Positions 1 through 9,435 of a stretch of 64,000 nucleotides of DNA are shown piece after piece. Origin of the DNA: Thermodesulfovibrionales bacterium (GTDB taxonomy: Bacteria; Nitrospirota; Thermodesulfovibrionia; Thermodesulfovibrionales; SM23-35). The notes under the pieces are model-generated. The model was not told where the DNA came from. It saw nothing but the letters and a program-made list of their open reading frames with translations, and made no database searches. The stretch spans positions 1 through 64,000 of the forward strand of contig JAVHLL010000008.1 of the NCBI GenBank assembly GCA_031082155.1, written 5' to 3'. The position numbers were made by a program, and so were the translations under genes. Within the stretch, counting starts at the first letter, position 1. The number at the start of each line of letters is the position of its first letter.

Positions 1-186
1 AGCTCCGGGGTCCTCGTCCGGGAAACATTTCTTGAGAAGGACTTTCAGCGGGAACATCCCCCCAAGAATCCTGGAATTGGAGGGATTTACCCATATGTCC
101 TTATCCATTCCCAAGCCATGAATAAAGAGAATGGCAGGCTTACCGGCTTCACCCTGATATGCGACGATATCCAATTCCACAGGCAA
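1..186 (-). CDS. alpha/beta-hydrolase, N-terminal fragment (runs off left edge)
   Basis: This reading frame is not in the ORF track because it is cut by the window edge. On the minus strand an in-frame TAA is followed by AAGGGAG and then a TTG start at 186, giving a protein that begins MPVELDIVAYQGEAG. The segment ILFIHGLGMDKDIW matches the oxyanion-hole strand (HG-x-G-x-D) of alpha/beta-hydrolases, so an esterase or lipase-like hydrolase is likely; the nucleophile elbow and His lie outside the window. It follows nagZ by about 90 bp on the same strand and may be co-transcribed. Substrate cannot be inferred. Confidence 0.65.
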   Translation of the reverse strand, partial: MPVELDIVAYQGEAGKPAILFIHGLGMDKDIWVNPSNSRILGGMFPLKVLLKKCFPDEDPGA

Positions 187-277
187 TGGCTTTCTCCCTT
201 CCCCTTAACCCAAAACCACATTTCTTAAATGCAGATGGTGTAAAATAATTTCAGAACAATCTCTGCATCAATCGGAA

Positions 278-1807
278 TTATTGACCAAAAATGAGCCTGA
301 TCGGAAGTCTTCCCTGAAATCCTCTTCTCCCTTCGAGACACCTGATGACCGCATGCTGAGCTTGCGCTGAAACATCATATGCAGCGATGAGGATATCTGC
401 CTCCTTGAAATGCCTGAGCACATAAGGACTCCCGAACGAGAGAACGACAGAATGCCTTGCTTGCGCTGAGAGCTTGCGAATAAGGGACAGTTCTTCCTCA
501 GAAATACCGGAACTTCCTTTCCAGGCAGCGACACTGGTGAAGATGGCGAATACTGCCACTTCGTTGTGAACATGGCCCTGCAGCTCATCTGTCCGGGAGA
601 GAACCGAAGCTTTGCCACAAAAATTCCGCAGAGGAGATTCCGGGAAAAACGATGCATCTCCGCAGAATAGAACGGAAACCTTGTCTTTCTGTGAGAGCGG
701 AAGCACCCCTGGCGTGTCTTTCACAAGAGTGATCGACATCTCGAATATCCGCGTTGCAAACTCCTCATTGCCGCTATACTCAACATCCGGTTCGGCGTGC
801 TCCTTAATTCTTTTCTTGTGCCTGAGAATACGGCTTACCGCGTTGTCTATCTGCCGCTCCGAAATATCCCCGGCCTCGATCGCACGGACGACCTCCCCGA
901 CAGTCAGATCAGGATCCGGGGGATGCAGCAGGATATCAACCCCTGCATTGAGACACTGCACAGGCACATCGCCATATCCTTTGAGGGCGTGCATATTCAG
1001 GGCATCTGTCATAATGAGCCCTTCAAACCCCAGTTTTCCCCTTAACAACCCAGTAACAACCGTCCTTGAAAGACTTGCAGGTCTGTCATCAAAAACCGGC
1101 GCACTGAGATGTCCGATCATGATACTGCTGACATCGGCGCTGACCGCATGCTGAAAAGGCAGAAGATCAACAGCCATGAATTCTTCCGGAGATTTCCTGA
1201 TCTCCGGAAGACTGATATGCGAGTCTACAGCGGTGTCTCCATGCCCCGGGAAATGTTTTGCGCAGCTGAAAAGGCCTTCCCTTTCAAGGATCTTTATCGC
1301 GCACGAACCGAACAACGCGACTGTTTCAGGGTTATCAGAGAAAGCCCGCGTGCAGATGATGGGATTGTCAGGATTCTGATTGACATCGAGCACCGGTATG
1401 AGCGGCATATTAATCCCCACAGTTTTTGATTCCCGGGCAATCTCTTTCACCGCACGATCAAAGAGTATTTCTCCTTCGGGGTTACGGATATCAAATGCTG
1501 CAGCCATAGCCATTTGAGAGGGGAATAGTGTAGTACCCCGAATCTGCTGGCCCAGACCTCTCTCAATGTCTGCGGCAATAAACAACGGGATATCTGCTCC
1601 TGGACGGAGAGTAAGGAGAAAGCTCCTGACTGCCTCTCTTGTTCCACCGAAAATGATGAATCCTCCAATCCCCTTCTGTACAAAAGCCCGGATTTTCTCC
1701 TCATATGAAGGGTCTCCGATATTGTCACCATCAAGCCTGCCGATGACAAGCTGGTAAATCTTCCTTCTTACTGTACCCGGCGCAGTGCTCATATTTGTAT
1801 CATGCAA
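278..1807 (-). CDS. nagZ: beta-N-acetylhexosaminidase (glycoside hydrolase family 3)
   Basis: GH3 family enzyme expected to remove N-acetylglucosamine from muropeptides during peptidoglycan recycling. The family signature KHFPGHGD followed by DSH is clear (about residues 194-207 of the track ORF), and MTDALNM carries the probable nucleophile Asp. At about 500 aa it is longer than the roughly 340-aa cytosolic NagZ; the extra C-terminal part resembles a GH3 C-terminal domain. No signal peptide is evident, so cytoplasmic action is likely. The start is uncertain: the track uses TTG at 1837 without an SD, whereas TTG at 1807 has AGGAG seven bases upstream and ATG lies at 1792. Confidence 0.88.
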   Translation of the reverse strand: MHDTNMSTAPGTVRRKIYQLVIGRLDGDNIGDPSYEEKIRAFVQKGIGGFIIFGGTREAVRSFLLTLRPGADIPLFIAADIERGLGQQIRGTTLFPSQMAMAAAFDIRNPEGEILFDRAVKEIARESKTVGINMPLIPVLDVNQNPDNPIICTRAFSDNPETVALFGSCAIKILEREGLFSCAKHFPGHGDTAVDSHISLPEIRKSPEEFMAVDLLPFQHAVSADVSSIMIGHLSAPVFDDRPASLSRTVVTGLLRGKLGFEGLIMTDALNMHALKGYGDVPVQCLNAGVDILLHPPDPDLTVGEVVRAIEAGDISERQIDNAVSRILRHKKRIKEHAEPDVEYSGNEEFATRIFEMSITLVKDTPGVLPLSQKDKVSVLFCGDASFFPESPLRNFCGKASVLSRTDELQGHVHNEVAVFAIFTSVAAWKGSSGISEEELSLIRKLSAQARHSVVLSFGSPYVLRHFKEADILIAAYDVSAQAQHAVIRCLEGRRGFQGRLPIRLIFGQ

Positions 1808-1954
1808 CTCCTGTCTCCTGTACCCCGTTCTCGACAAATCAGCTGAGATTCAATTATGATTATAATATGTTTTCGCTTGCAATTTATTGATATCCGGGTA
1901 TAAATTTAATGACTTGTTCCATAAAACGATTTTCTGAATAGGGGCATTTCATTT

Positions 1955-2884
1955 ATGAAGGGGAACAGAATCCTCCTGGTAGAAGACGATAAACTGCAGG
2001 CAAAAATCACAAGAGAGTATCTGGAATCAGCAGGGTACGAAGTCATCCTCGCAGACAACGGCAAAACAGCAATCAAATCCGTGAAAACAGGATCCGTCGA
2101 CCTCGTTATTCTCGACCTCATTTTACCGGATATGAACGGGAACGAAGTCTGCCGCTGGCTGAAGTTAAATGAAGACACCCGCGGCATCCCGATTATCATG
2201 CTCACGGCAAAAGGATCCACCATGGATAAGGTTCAGGGGTTGCATGCGGGCGCCGACGACTATCTGTTAAAACCCTATAATGAAACTGAACTTAATGCAC
2301 GGATATATGCCTCTCTGCGGACTAAAGCACTGCAGGACGAATTGAGAGAAAAAAACCGTCAGCTTGAAGAAGTCCTGTCAAAGGTTGAAGTTCTTGCGAG
2401 CACCGACCCACTGACCGGACTTTACAACAGGAGGCATTTTGAGAAAATCATGGAAATTGAATTCGCAAAAACGATACGGTACAATTCTCCCATTTCCTGC
2501 ATTATGGTCGATGTCGATCATTTCAAAAAGATTAACGATACCTATGGTCATCGCACCGGGGATATTGTTTTAAAGGAAGTCACCCGGATCATTCAGGACT
2601 GTATCAGAAAAGTTGATACCGCAGCACGCTGGGGCGGCGAGGAATTTGTTGCCCTCTTGCCCCGAACCGGCAAGGAACAGGCATTCTATGCCGCATCCAG
2701 AATATGGGAATCAATTGCAGGGTATCCCTTCCCGACGATAGAGACTCAAATAACCGTCAGTATAGGCATAGCCAGTGTTCCGGATCCTTCAATAGACTCG
2801 GCAGAAAAACTTATTGATGCTTCCGATATTGCAATGTACAGGGCAAAAACCCTGGGGAGAAACAGGATAGAAACTGCATCATAA
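1955..2884 (+). CDS. response regulator with GGDEF output (PleD-like diguanylate cyclase)
   Basis: Receiver domain at residues 1-120 with the acidic pocket VEDD, phospho-acceptor Asp54 (ILDLILPD), Thr84 and Lys107 (LLKPY). A short coiled linker leads to a GGDEF domain (about 145-305) with the active-site loop GGEEF at 227-231. An RxxD inhibition site (RKVD, 218-221) sits exactly five residues before GGEEF, so a catalytically active, product-inhibited c-di-GMP synthase is expected. There is only one receiver domain. No histidine kinase is adjacent, so the cognate kinase must be encoded elsewhere. Confidence 0.93.
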   Translation: MKGNRILLVEDDKLQAKITREYLESAGYEVILADNGKTAIKSVKTGSVDLVILDLILPDMNGNEVCRWLKLNEDTRGIPIIMLTAKGSTMDKVQGLHAGADDYLLKPYNETELNARIYASLRTKALQDELREKNRQLEEVLSKVEVLASTDPLTGLYNRRHFEKIMEIEFAKTIRYNSPISCIMVDVDHFKKINDTYGHRTGDIVLKEVTRIIQDCIRKVDTAARWGGEEFVALLPRTGKEQAFYAASRIWESIAGYPFPTIETQITVSIGIASVPDPSIDSAEKLIDASDIAMYRAKTLGRNRIETAS

Positions 2885-2954
2885 GTATGCCTCTCAACTT
2901 AATCTTTGCTAAAATAATATAAATATATATTTTTGTTTACAAAAACAGAAAGTT

Positions 2955-3611
2955 ATGATATCTTTATATAAGAATATGTTTCATGACAATCCAACCAGAG
3001 AGCGTATCCTTCTTCTCCTGAAAAGGAGGGGCACAATGTCTATAGATGAACTCAGTAAAGAGTTGGACATCACATCCATGGGCATCCGGCAGCATCTTCT
3101 GTCTCTGGAACGAAGAGCTCTCATAGATTTTGTCACAAAACGGCAGGGAATAGGCAGACCTGCTTTTCTCTATAAACTTACGGAAAAGGCCAACGAAATA
3201 TTCCCCAGGAATTACTGCGAATTCACTATCGATATGCTAAAAGATATTGAAAAAAACAATGGACCGGAGAAGATAAACGAAATTTTCAAATGGCGGAAAA
3301 CGAGAATCCTGAAAGAAACCAAAGACGCCATTTCCGATAAAAGAACCTTTCAGGACAAAGTATACGCGCTACGCGATCTTCTTGAATCTAAAGGCTATTT
3401 TGCAGACCTCGCCCCTGTCAATAACCATTATGTACTGAAACAGTATAATTGTCCTATTATGAAACTGGCTTCTGAATACAGGGAAGCCTGTCAGTACGAG
3501 CTGCAGATGTACAGGGAACTCCTCGGGAAAGAAGTGACCCGCCAAGAGTGCATTGCTGAAGGGAATCTGTCCTGCGCATATTTTATTCCCAAAGCTTTAC
3601 CCAGAATATAA
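2955..3611 (+). CDS. HTH transcriptional regulator with C-terminal cysteine cluster (SufR/COG2345-like)
   Basis: An N-terminal winged helix-turn-helix (about residues 12-75: TSMGIRQHLLSLERRALI, then GIGRPAFLY wing) is followed by a ligand-type domain. Four cysteines near the C-terminus (C166, C179, C199, C207) have spacing C-x12-C-x19-C-x7-C. SufR-like regulators begin with the same C-x12-C and bind an Fe-S cluster, so redox or Fe-S sensing is plausible but not shown. The start at 2955 has only a weak SD; Met8 is an alternative. It is monocistronic, with 6S RNA downstream. Confidence 0.8.
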   Translation: MISLYKNMFHDNPTRERILLLLKRRGTMSIDELSKELDITSMGIRQHLLSLERRALIDFVTKRQGIGRPAFLYKLTEKANEIFPRNYCEFTIDMLKDIEKNNGPEKINEIFKWRKTRILKETKDAISDKRTFQDKVYALRDLLESKGYFADLAPVNNHYVLKQYNCPIMKLASEYREACQYELQMYRELLGKEVTRQECIAEGNLSCAYFIPKALPRI

Positions 3612-3757
3612 TCTCAGTATATTCTTAAATTTACCCGCATAACATATTTAAAAATAACCTTTTTGGCCATATTTTCCCAAAATATTTCCCTTGCCATAAT
3701 CATCGGGTTTGTTTTATTCTAAACTTGAAGAATGAAATACCTGAAGGAGGCAATAAG

Positions 3758-3765
3758 TATATATT
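3758..3765 (+). promoter_or_regulatory. candidate -10 element of 6S RNA
   Basis: A TATATATT run lies about seven bases upstream of the predicted 5' end of the 6S RNA. No convincing -35 was found at the matching distance. An upstream TTGCCA...TATTCT pair (about 3690-3720) is an alternative that would give a precursor with a longer leader. Confidence 0.3.
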
Positions 3766-3774
3766 CAGGGTGTT

Positions 3775-3960
3775 TGCCTGCCCTGTTGGTGATAAGGTGA
3801 ATATGTTGATCCGGCAAATTAGATCTTTTGGGAGCCTTAGTAAAGCACCGGTGTGCACGCCCTCCGGCCTGACCGCGGGGAAGCCTGAAGGTTCTTTCAG
3901 GGCACCCACCTATACTCTAGGCGGATCTAATATCGCCTTACACGGCAGGGTGGGCTTTTT
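3775..3960 (+). ncRNA. ssrS: 6S RNA
   Basis: A ~185-nt non-coding element with the architecture of 6S RNA, the RNA-polymerase-sigma70 mimic. The 5' segment GCCTGCCCTGTTGGTGATAAGG pairs almost completely with the 3' segment CCTTACACGGCAGGGTGGGC as a closing stem. Inside, TTAGATC pairs with GATCTAA, and the central part carries a GGGAGCC...CCGGTGTGC...GGGCACCCACC arrangement typical of the open bubble and central hairpins. A T-tract follows at the 3' end. The position directly upstream of rny-ymdB is the same as for 6S RNA in Geobacter-type genomes, which supports the call. The ORF 3725..4105 across it is a chance frame. Confidence 0.82.
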
Positions 3961-3963
3961 ATT
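3941..3963 (+). terminator. 3' end/terminator of 6S RNA
   Basis: The closing-stem strand GGCAGGGTGGGC is followed directly by CTTTTTATT, so the closing stem of the 6S RNA can double as an intrinsic terminator. The remaining sequence to rny (3964-4197) has no gene; it holds overlapping TATAAT hexamers at 4058-4068 that could be the rny -10. Confidence 0.5.
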
Positions 3964-4197
3964 CACCCTTATGGCAGGACTGGTTTCTATGATAAACATG
4001 CGTCTGTGGAGGACAGCATTTAGTATCTTTAAAATAGAGAGTAATGGAAAAATTACTTATAATATAATCCGGTTTTCACCTCCAGGGATGTCTTTACAGT
4101 CATAATCCAGCCTCTGCAGTAAAAATCAAAGAAAGAACAGCAACCAATTCCTTATCCCTCAACAGGGGAATATCTTGAAAGGGGGTTTTCTATAGAT

Positions 4198-5760
4198 ATG
4201 GATATCGCATTGTATGTACTCGCTGGCATTCTCGCTGGTATTCTTGCAGGCAGTATTGTCGTCCTTATTTCCCAGACAAAACTCAAAAACTCAAAAACCG
4301 CCATCGACAAGGAGAAAGAAAAGATCTTTGGAGAGGCCAATCGGGATGCGGAAAGAATCAAAAAAGAGGCACTGGTAGAGGCAAAGGATGTGGTCTATCA
4401 GGCCAAAGCAGAAGTCGACAAAGAGATACGGGAACGGCGTTCAGAATTAAACCATCTTGACAAAAGGCTCAGGCAGAAAGAAGAAAGCCTCGACAAAAAA
4501 TATGAGCAAATCGAAAAACGTGAGCAGGAACTCACAAAAAGGGAGAAAGATTACTCGATCAAGGAAAGAATCATCGGGGAAAAAGAAACAACATATGACA
4601 AGTTGATAAAAGATCAGACAGACTTGCTCGAAAAGACCTCCGGTTTAAGCTCACAAGACGCGAGGGATGAACTCTTCAGGAAAATTGAGGAAGAATCCAA
4701 GTTTGAGGCGGCAAAACTCGCCAAGCGTATCGAGGATGAAGCACGGGAGAATACAGAAAAGAAGGTAAAAGAGATAATCGGCTCTGCCATACAAAGATAT
4801 GCAAGCGACTATGTCACTGATGCAACGGTTTCCTCGGTAAGCCTCCCAAATGACGAAATGAAGGGCAGGATAATAGGAAGAGAAGGCAGAAACATCAGGG
4901 CTCTCGAGGCAGCTACCGGCGTTGATCTTATTGTCGACGACACTCCGGAGACAGTAACCCTGTCGGCCTTCGATCCGGTAAGAAGGGAAATTGCCCGGCT
5001 TTCTCTTGAACGGTTGATTACCGACGGAAGGATTCACCCCACCCGCATTGAAGAGATCGTTGAAAAGGTGAAAAAGGAAGTAGACTCCTATATCCGTGAG
5101 GAAGGAGAAAAAGCAGTATTTGATTTCGGGCTCTCAGGGATTCACCCGGATCTGATAAAACTCATCGGAAGATTGAGATACCGCTCTTCCTATGGCCAGA
5201 ACGTCCTTCAGCACTCACGCGAAGTTGCATACCTTGCCGGCCTCATGGCCGGTGAGATGAGGATCGATGTAAAGCTTGCAAAGCGCGCAGGCATTCTCCA
5301 TGACATCGGCAAGGCTGTAGACCACGAGATTGAGGGTTCTCATCAGGAAATTGGAGCAAATATTGCACGGAAACTCGGTGAAAACCATAAAGTCATTAAT
5401 GCAATCCTGGTCCATCACGGCGAAGGGGAACCGACAACTGTCGAGGCGGCGCTCGTCGCAGCTGCAGATGCCCTCTCTGCAGCACGGCCCGGGGTGAGAA
5501 AAGAAAGCATCGAAAACTACCTCAAACGTCTCGAAAAACTTGAGCAGATGGCCATGTCTTTCAGAGGGGTTGAAAAGTGTTACGCGATACAGGCAGGAAG
5601 GGAGATCCGCATCATCGTGAAACCTGAAGATGTGAGCGATGAGACATCGTCGTTTATTTCCAGAGATCTTGCGAAAAAAATTGAATCAGAAATGACCTAT
5701 CCCGGACAGATCAAAGTCACGGTGATACGGGAATCACGCTATGTAGAATATGCAAAGTAG
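4198..5760 (+). CDS. rny: ribonuclease Y
   Basis: Membrane-anchored endoribonuclease that starts mRNA decay. Residues 2-24 form one transmembrane helix ([20 protein letters not shown]), followed by a long Lys/Glu-rich coiled coil (about 30-185), a KH RNA-binding domain ([14 protein letters not shown], about 225) and an HD phosphohydrolase domain with [10 protein letters not shown] at about 367 and VHHGEGEP. The length of 520 aa is typical. The start is ATG at 4198 with GAAAGGGGG about 11 bases upstream. The stop is five bases before ymdB, so the two genes form one operon behind 6S RNA. Confidence 0.97.
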   Translation: MDIALYVLAGILAGILAGSIVVLISQTKLKNSKTAIDKEKEKIFGEANRDAERIKKEALVEAKDVVYQAKAEVDKEIRERRSELNHLDKRLRQKEESLDKKYEQIEKREQELTKREKDYSIKERIIGEKETTYDKLIKDQTDLLEKTSGLSSQDARDELFRKIEEESKFEAAKLAKRIEDEARENTEKKVKEIIGSAIQRYASDYVTDATVSSVSLPNDEMKGRIIGREGRNIRALEAATGVDLIVDDTPETVTLSAFDPVRREIARLSLERLITDGRIHPTRIEEIVEKVKKEVDSYIREEGEKAVFDFGLSGIHPDLIKLIGRLRYRSSYGQNVLQHSREVAYLAGLMAGEMRIDVKLAKRAGILHDIGKAVDHEIEGSHQEIGANIARKLGENHKVINAILVHHGEGEPTTVEAALVAAADALSAARPGVRKESIENYLKRLEKLEQMAMSFRGVEKCYAIQAGREIRIIVKPEDVSDETSSFISRDLAKKIESEMTYPGQIKVTVIRESRYVEYAK

Positions 5761-5765
5761 CACAT

Positions 5766-6548
5766 ATGAAAATCTTATTCATTGGTGACATCGTGGGCAA
5801 GGTCGGCAGGGTCGCAACAAAAGCCCTGCTCCCTTCAATAGTAAGCAAGTATAAAATAGACTTTGTCATTGCAAACGGGGAAAATGCTGCCGGTGGATTC
5901 GGCATCACCGACAAGATAGCGACAGAACTCTTCAACTACGGTATTCACGCCATCACTACCGGCAACCACGTATGGGACAAGAAGGAGTTCGTTCCCCAGA
6001 TCGCAAAGATGGACCGGGTTTTGAGGCCATTGAATTACCCTCCCGGCGTACCCGGCTTCGGGAGCCTTCTCTATACACTTCCCAACGAATTAAAAGTCGC
6101 GGTTATCAATCTCTCCGGTCGTGTATTCATGTCGAATTTCGATTGTCCTTTCAGAGTGGGGAAAGAAGAAGTAGAGAAAATGAGACATGAAACGAAAATC
6201 ATTCTTATCGACTTCCACGGAGAGGCTACGTCAGAAAAGATCGCTTTCGGATATTATATGGACGGCAAGGTAAGCGCAGTTGTCGGAACCCATACCCATG
6301 TGCAGACAGCCGATGAAAAAATACTGCCCGGAGGGACCGCCTACATAACTGATGTGGGAATGACCGGTCCCAGTCATTCCGTTATCGGCATAGAAGTGGA
6401 ACAAATTATCGAGCGCTTTCTTACCAGCATGCCTATGCGGTTCGAAACTGCGAAAGGTGAAGCCATTTTTTCGGCTCTCGTAATTGAGGTTGCTGATAAA
6501 TCAGGCGCGTCCAGCGCCGTACAGAGACTCCAGCTTACCTATCCCTGA
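5766..6548 (+). CDS. ymdB: YmdB family metallophosphoesterase (TIGR00282)
   Basis: A 260-aa calcineurin-like phosphoesterase of the YmdB family. Metal-binding motifs are visible in order: GDIVGKVGR near the N-terminus, NGENAAGG, TTGNHVWDKKE, DFHGEATSEK and VGTHTHVQT, with TDVGMTGP. Characterised members hydrolyse cyclic nucleotides (2',3'-cAMP) and affect biofilm and RNA turnover. Coupling to rny is conserved in many bacteria, which fits a shared RNA-metabolism role. It converges on secG with an 18-bp gap. Confidence 0.94.
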   Translation: MKILFIGDIVGKVGRVATKALLPSIVSKYKIDFVIANGENAAGGFGITDKIATELFNYGIHAITTGNHVWDKKEFVPQIAKMDRVLRPLNYPPGVPGFGSLLYTLPNELKVAVINLSGRVFMSNFDCPFRVGKEEVEKMRHETKIILIDFHGEATSEKIAFGYYMDGKVSAVVGTHTHVQTADEKILPGGTAYITDVGMTGPSHSVIGIEVEQIIERFLTSMPMRFETAKGEAIFSALVIEVADKSGASSAVQRLQLTYP

Positions 6549-6565
6549 CCTATTTTAAAATTGTA

Positions 6566-6940
6566 TTATTTGCCCTGTGGTTGAGCAGGGGCCGGTATTC
6601 CTGGCGGTAAGGGTTGAGCAGGTACGCTCCCTGATCCCTGTACCGGACCGGACGAAGAGGGAACCGATGGCTGTTGCCCGCTCATCGGAGTTTCCTTTTT
6701 TATTACAGAGCTGCCTTTTGTTGTCACAACTGCCAGGGTGAATGAAGTAAGCATAAAGAGAACCGCAGCAACCGTTGTCATTTTGCTCATAAATGTGGCA
6801 GCCCCCCTTCCGCCGAAGAGGGTCTGGCTTGATCCTCCGAATGCTGCACCGAGTTCTGCCCCTTTACCGCTCTGAAGGAGAACAACCGCGATAAGGAAAA
6901 AACAGACGATAACATGGATGATAATAAGAAGTATTGTCAT
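6566..6940 (-). CDS. secG: preprotein translocase subunit SecG
   Basis: Inner-membrane subunit of SecYEG. Two membrane segments (about residues 3-22 and 55-73) flank the conserved LLQSGKGAELGAAFGG and LFGGRGAATFMSKMT region. The C-terminal tail is Pro/Gln/Ser-rich, as is common for SecG. The start codon overlaps the tpiA stop (ATGA), indicating translational coupling. Confidence 0.95.
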   Translation of the reverse strand: MTILLIIIHVIVCFFLIAVVLLQSGKGAELGAAFGGSSQTLFGGRGAATFMSKMTTVAAVLFMLTSFTLAVVTTKGSSVIKKETPMSGQQPSVPSSSGPVQGSGSVPAQPLPPGIPAPAQPQGK

Positions 6941-7686
6941 TGCACCTTCCTGAATTTTACGATTCTGGAAAAACTCTCTGCCTTAAGGCTTGCGCCGCCG
7001 ACAAGCGCGCCGTCAACGTCTCTGCATGCCATAAGAGAATCGACATTTTCCGGCGTAACACTGCCGCCATATATTATACTGAATTTCTCGGCATTATTTC
7101 CATAGAAAATACTTAACCGTTCCCGAATAAACGCATGCACCTCCTGTGCCTGTTCAGGCGTTGCCGTCTTTCCGGTGCCGATCGCCCAAATAGGTTCATA
7201 TGCAACGACGATATTCTGGTATTCAATGCCGTTCAACCCGATTTCCAGTTGCCTTGACAGCACAGCAAAGGTCTTCTCAACTTCCCTCTCCGCTAAAGAT
7301 TCACCAATACAGAGTATCACTCCCAATCCTGTCTGCTTTGCTATCATTATTTTTTTGTTCACCATCTCATCGGTTTCGTGAAAATACTGTCTGCGCTCGG
7401 AATGTCCGATAATGCTATATCTGCAGCCGATATCAACAAGCATACGAGGCGAGATTTCACCAGTAAATGCACCCTTCTCCTCATGAAATACATTCTGGGC
7501 TGCGAGTATGATATTCGTTCCCTGAATCCCGGCGGCTGCTGTTGCAAGGGAGGTGAATGGGGGTGCAATCACAATATCAACACCGGAGACATCCCTGACC
7601 AGGGGGATAAACTGAGCGAGAAAATCCTTTGTCTCTCCGACAGTCTTGTTCATCTTCCAGTTTGCCGCAAGAAACGGTGGTCGCAT
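6937..7686 (-). CDS. tpiA: triosephosphate isomerase
   Basis: A 249-aa TIM-barrel enzyme that interconverts dihydroxyacetone phosphate and glyceraldehyde 3-phosphate. The catalytic Lys lies in AANWKMNK, the His in GHSERR and the Glu in AYEPIWAIGTGK; YGGSVTPEN forms the phosphate grip. It is the first gene of the tpiA-secG pair, a common bacterial arrangement, although pgk/gap are not next to it here. Confidence 0.97.
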   Translation of the reverse strand: MRPPFLAANWKMNKTVGETKDFLAQFIPLVRDVSGVDIVIAPPFTSLATAAAGIQGTNIILAAQNVFHEEKGAFTGEISPRMLVDIGCRYSIIGHSERRQYFHETDEMVNKKIMIAKQTGLGVILCIGESLAEREVEKTFAVLSRQLEIGLNGIEYQNIVVAYEPIWAIGTGKTATPEQAQEVHAFIRERLSIFYGNNAEKFSIIYGGSVTPENVDSLMACRDVDGALVGGASLKAESFSRIVKFRKVQ

Positions 7687-7808
7687 GGGGATACTTTACT
7701 GTACGGGTTGTGTATTGTCAAGCGAGGGTGAAGATACTTTCAAAAAATATGATTAATCAGTAAAATACCATACTATTCGTTACATCGACCAAAATAAAGG
7801 AGGCTTCT

Positions 7809-9170
7809 GTGAACAGAAAAATTGATTTGAATGAGAAGGACATTCCGAAACAATGGTACAACATCCAGGCAGACCTGCCGCATCCCCTTCCCCCGCCGCT
7901 CAATCCCGGAACCGGCGAACCAATAACGCCTGACATGCTCGCCCCCGTATTCCCTATGAACCTGATTGAACAGGAGGTCAGCACAGAGAGGTGGATTGAT
8001 ATCCCGGATCAGGTTCTTGAAAAATATCTCATATGGAGACCGACACCTCTCTACAGGGCACGGTTTCTGGAAAATTTTCTGAAGACACCAGCCCGCATTT
8101 ATTTCAAAAATGAAGGAGTGAGCCCTCCCGGCAGCCATAAACCGAACACAGCAATTGCGCAGGCCTATTATAACAAGGTATTCGGTATTAAACGCCTCGC
8201 CACAGAGACCGGCGCCGGTCAGTGGGGAAGCGCACTCGCGTTTGCCTGTAACCAGTTCGGCCTTGAATTAAAGGTATACATGGTAAGAATCAGTTTCAAC
8301 CAGAAACCCTACAGAAGGATACTCATGGAAACATGGGGTGCAAAGTGTGTCCCAAGTCCCAGTCCCGATACCAATGCGGGAAGAAAGTTCCTCGAACAGA
8401 ATCCCGAACATCCCGGAAGTCTGGGCATATCTATCAGTGAAGCAATAGAAGATGCGGTTACCACGAAAGATTCGCGATACTCCCTGGGGAGTGTGTTGAA
8501 CCATGTCCTTTTGCACCAGACCATTATCGGGCTCGAGACACAAAAACAGCTTGCTTCGATCGGTGAATATCCCGACATTGTGATCGGTTGTGCCGGCGGA
8601 GGGAGTAATTTCGCAGGATTGTCGCTTCCATTTGTAAGAGACAAAGTCAACGGGAAGAATGTCCGGATTATCGCATGTGAACCTACCTCATGCCCGACCA
8701 TGACCAAAGGTCCGTATGTGTATGACTTTGGAGACACTGCAGAGACTACCCCCCTGCTCGCCATGCATTCTCTCGGTCATTCGTTTATCCCAGCCCCGAT
8801 CCATGCCGGCGGACTGAGATACCATGGAATGGCCCCGATTGTAAGCCGGATACTCAAAGACGGACTCATCGAGGCAAGGGCATATACGCAGCTTGAAACA
8901 TTCGCTGCGGGCATTTCTTTTGCCCGTACCGAAGGATTTATTCCCGCCCCTGAAACAAACCATGCGATTGCAGGGGTTATAGAAGAAGCGAAAAAAGCAA
9001 AGGAAGAAGGCAAGGAAAAGGTAATCCTCATGAACTGGAGTGGTCATGGAATTATAGACCTGGCCGCATACGACGCATACTTATCCGGGAAACTCGATGA
9101 TTACGTGCTCCCTGATGAAGATATTCAGAAACTTGTGAAAGATCTGGAAAAATTCCCGAAACCCAAATAA
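7809..9170 (+). CDS. trpB: tryptophan synthase beta chain, TrpB2 type
   Basis: PLP-dependent enzyme condensing indole and serine to tryptophan. At 453 aa it is the longer TrpB2-type chain (TIGR01415-like), with an N-terminal extension ([11 protein letters not shown]) and RPTPLYRA before the PLP-lysine motif (GSHKPN, Lys111). GGGSN near residue 263 binds the PLP phosphate. The start is GTG at 7809 behind AAAGGAGG. TrpB2 often acts as an indole-salvage enzyme without a tightly bound alpha chain; no trpA is nearby, which is consistent with this. Confidence 0.93.
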   Translation: MNRKIDLNEKDIPKQWYNIQADLPHPLPPPLNPGTGEPITPDMLAPVFPMNLIEQEVSTERWIDIPDQVLEKYLIWRPTPLYRARFLENFLKTPARIYFKNEGVSPPGSHKPNTAIAQAYYNKVFGIKRLATETGAGQWGSALAFACNQFGLELKVYMVRISFNQKPYRRILMETWGAKCVPSPSPDTNAGRKFLEQNPEHPGSLGISISEAIEDAVTTKDSRYSLGSVLNHVLLHQTIIGLETQKQLASIGEYPDIVIGCAGGGSNFAGLSLPFVRDKVNGKNVRIIACEPTSCPTMTKGPYVYDFGDTAETTPLLAMHSLGHSFIPAPIHAGGLRYHGMAPIVSRILKDGLIEARAYTQLETFAAGISFARTEGFIPAPETNHAIAGVIEEAKKAKEEGKEKVILMNWSGHGIIDLAAYDAYLSGKLDDYVLPDEDIQKLVKDLEKFPKPK

Positions 9171-9213
9171 AATGAAGAGTGATGAACCCCCTTCCTCAGA
9201 AGGGCGGAGTACC

Positions 9214-9435
9214 ATGACAATATATTGCATCCAGATGGGAATGTTGCTGGAACTTGCGTATTGCACAGAAGCCAATGCAGGTCTTCCGTGCAGAAATATT
9301 ATCGGCTGCTGGAGGGGGAGAATAGACATTCTCTCCTTCCTGCAGGAACGATTCTCACCAGAACAGCTGAAACAAATATTTGGCGGTCCGCCCAAATCCA
9401 GGATTGACCGTATCATAGAGGGAATCCGGAATTGA
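9214..9435 (+). CDS. small conserved four-cysteine protein, function unknown
   Basis: A 73-aa protein beginning MTIYCIQMGMLLELAYC. The ATG at 9214 has GGCGGAG five bases upstream, a better start than the track's ATG at 9172, which lacks an SD. The N-terminal half has four Cys (C5, C17, C26, C32; ending GLPCRNIIGCW), enough for a metal or Fe-S site; the C-terminal half is helical and polar. The stop overlaps the next gene's TTG start (TTGA), so it is translated as part of the trpB2-LDT operon. I do not recognise a named family. Confidence 0.7.
   Translation: MTIYCIQMGMLLELAYCTEANAGLPCRNIIGCWRGRIDILSFLQERFSPEQLKQIFGGPPKSRIDRIIEGIRN

Noticed and set aside
268-657. 129-aa ORF in another frame of nagZ
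   Set aside because: It is in the coding region of nagZ in a different frame and has no recognisable motif.
3725-4105. 126-aa ORF across the 6S RNA region
   Set aside because: The RNA pairing structure explains the sequence better, and the ORF has no protein-family signal.
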